Source: Lineus longissimus (taxonomy: Eukaryota; Nemertea; Pilidiophora; Heteronemertea; Lineidae). From it: a stretch of 64,000 nt of DNA. The notes below the pieces were generated by a model, which had not been told where the DNA came from, made no database searches, and saw nothing but the letters and a program-made list of their open reading frames with translations. Both the position numbers and the translations under genes were made by a program. Location: assembly GCF_910592395.1 (NCBI RefSeq), contig NC_088315.1, positions 9,362,501-9,426,500 on the forward strand, given 5' to 3'. Positions 62,848 to 64,000 of this stretch are shown here, in pieces (the first letter of the stretch is position 1; every line of letters begins with the position of its first letter).

Positions 62848-64000
62848 ACCATTTATTCTGCAAGGACTATGTAAAATGATCCAGACATTTGTGACTGCAT
62901 ATGTAATTCAAAATCTTTGCATTTCTTATACATTTGGTTTGTCTTTGACCCATTCTTTCTCCAAAGGATGAACTTTAGGATGGAAATTCTTGCACCCAAA
63001 AGTGACAATTGTACCCACATCCTGACATGAGTATATCTCATAGATATGGACAGTACTAGTATGTATTTTGTCCCAGTGTAATACCGGTAACCATTGTACT
63101 CAAATCATACTAAGGTATGATTCTGTTCATTCAGTGAGTCTGTCCACATGGTAAAATGTGCTATGTTTGTAAAACGTACTTTGATAAATATGTTGAGCAA
63201 ATTAGTTTCCTGTACATTCATTTCGGTCATTCTGGTCCATCAGAGGTTTTTAAATGAAGGCAACACCCCTTTTCTTTTCAAAACTCTGATACTGGATTGC
63301 AATTAGTCTGGCAAAAATTGAAGGATGTGATGCATGACCATGTACATGTATGTGCAAACAGGTAGCCTGTCTTCCTGGCTGCCACTTGGGATCCACCACT
63401 GGAGCACAAGATTTGTCCCTGCTCCCATGGTCCCTGGAGCAACTTCCCAGTGAATGTTTGAGTAAACCACAGATTCCCAAATCACTCTGCCCTCAATGAT
63501 GTCCCTATCCATTGACTCCTTAGACAACAATGAGGTCTTGTTATCATGTCCTAGGAAGAAAGTGAGGACAATGTTCATTTCCCAGGATGGATGTTACCCA
63601 GTCCTCCAATATGTCCAAAGACGACCTGGTCCTACAAGAGATGTCTTTCCTAAAGTAGGAGTTCCCACCATTGATACTCTCTACTCCCTACACGCAGAAG
63701 ACAAAGGTGCAGGCCTACTTTGTACAAACTGTGTTGTTTAGGCCCTTTCAGTGTCTGAGAACGCATTACAACCGATGTCAGCTAGCAATCCGATAACTAT
63801 TGTTCTAGTTCTACTTCATTTAGGGATATTTGGTAACGAACAGAAGAAATACGGCCAAAAACAGGGGTTTTTTCATCAGAAAACGTGCTTACACGCTGCT
63901 GGCAGCCATGATTAATCACGTGTTCTGCAGGTAATTCAAAACCCACTCCTGTGCGGTCCAGGGTAGTCCTCGAGGAACTAAGTAGGTCAAATATGACGTC
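62848..64000 (+). other. 3' half of the Harbinger transposon
   Basis: Nearly identical to 39193-40314. Frames on both strands (63578-63303, 63480-63250 and 63496-63741) are preserved in both copies. One may belong to the second Harbinger gene, but no domain is recognised. The window ends before the right inverted repeat. Confidence 0.6.

Larger units (their letters stand above)
60971..64000 (+). mobile_element. PIF/Harbinger transposon (right end beyond window)
   Basis: The left end begins GTAGGCCGACTTCGATTGCT (60971-60995) and is the inverse complement of the right end of the truncated copy at 40380-40404, so I read it as the terminal inverted repeat. By offset with that copy, the right end is predicted near 64090, giving about 3.1 kb. 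Just inside the left end is a perfect palindrome (GCATGGAGGTAT / ATACCTCCATGC) at about 60999-61031 and a TGACGTCA site near 61060. Confidence 0.8.

Overview
The window is eukaryotic nuclear DNA, most likely from a marine invertebrate animal. It has a spliced PIF/Harbinger transposase with GT-AG introns, two tyrosine-recombinase (DIRS/Ngaro-like) retrotransposons, LINE fragments, MITEs with clean target-site duplications, satellites and long poly(G)/poly(C) tracts. There is no bacterial gene organisation, and I cannot name the species from sequence alone. No tRNA, rRNA or CRISPR array was recognised.

The backbone is a repeated unit of about 10-11 kb present four times. Copy 1 is on the + strand (1-14271). 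Copies 2, 3 and 4 are on the - strand (15758-26913, 26914-36426, 42056-53030). Each unit carries, in order, a leader block with a possible TATA box and short conserved ORFs, an intact 316-codon ORF, an intact 337-codon ORF, a third small ORF, a cysteine-rich ORF that meets an opposite-strand ORF tail to tail, a seven-unit tandem repeat and a decayed LINE reverse-transcriptase fragment. The 316- and 337-residue proteins are distant paralogues of each other. Both look all-beta and propeller-like, and I recognise no named family. All eight ORFs are open at exactly the same length although the flanks carry indels and insertions. Amino-acid change is concentrated at a few positions. This array is the most likely undescribed system here.

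The array has been a landing site for mobile elements. Copy 1 holds a nested 6 kb insert (3795-9897) containing a broken DIRS-like retroelement. Copies 1, 2 and 4 share a 0.7-1.0 kb TIR element with a decayed Myb/SANT-like gene, and copy 3 shows an apparent excision scar at that site. Copy 2 has a 925-bp hAT-like element with an 8-bp target duplication and an internal minisatellite. Copies 2 and 3 share a 32-bp palindrome with an 8-bp duplication. The shared markers disagree about which copies are closest, which implies exchange between copies.

Between copies 3 and 4 (36427-41767) lie foldback repeats, a 129-bp repeat pair, the 3' part of a Harbinger element and a lysine-rich repetitive ORF. 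Right of copy 4 lie a second DIRS-like element on the - strand (gag-like, RT-RNase H, intact tyrosine recombinase; about 54.2-60.8 kb) and a Harbinger transposon with a complete three-exon transposase (60971 to beyond the window end).
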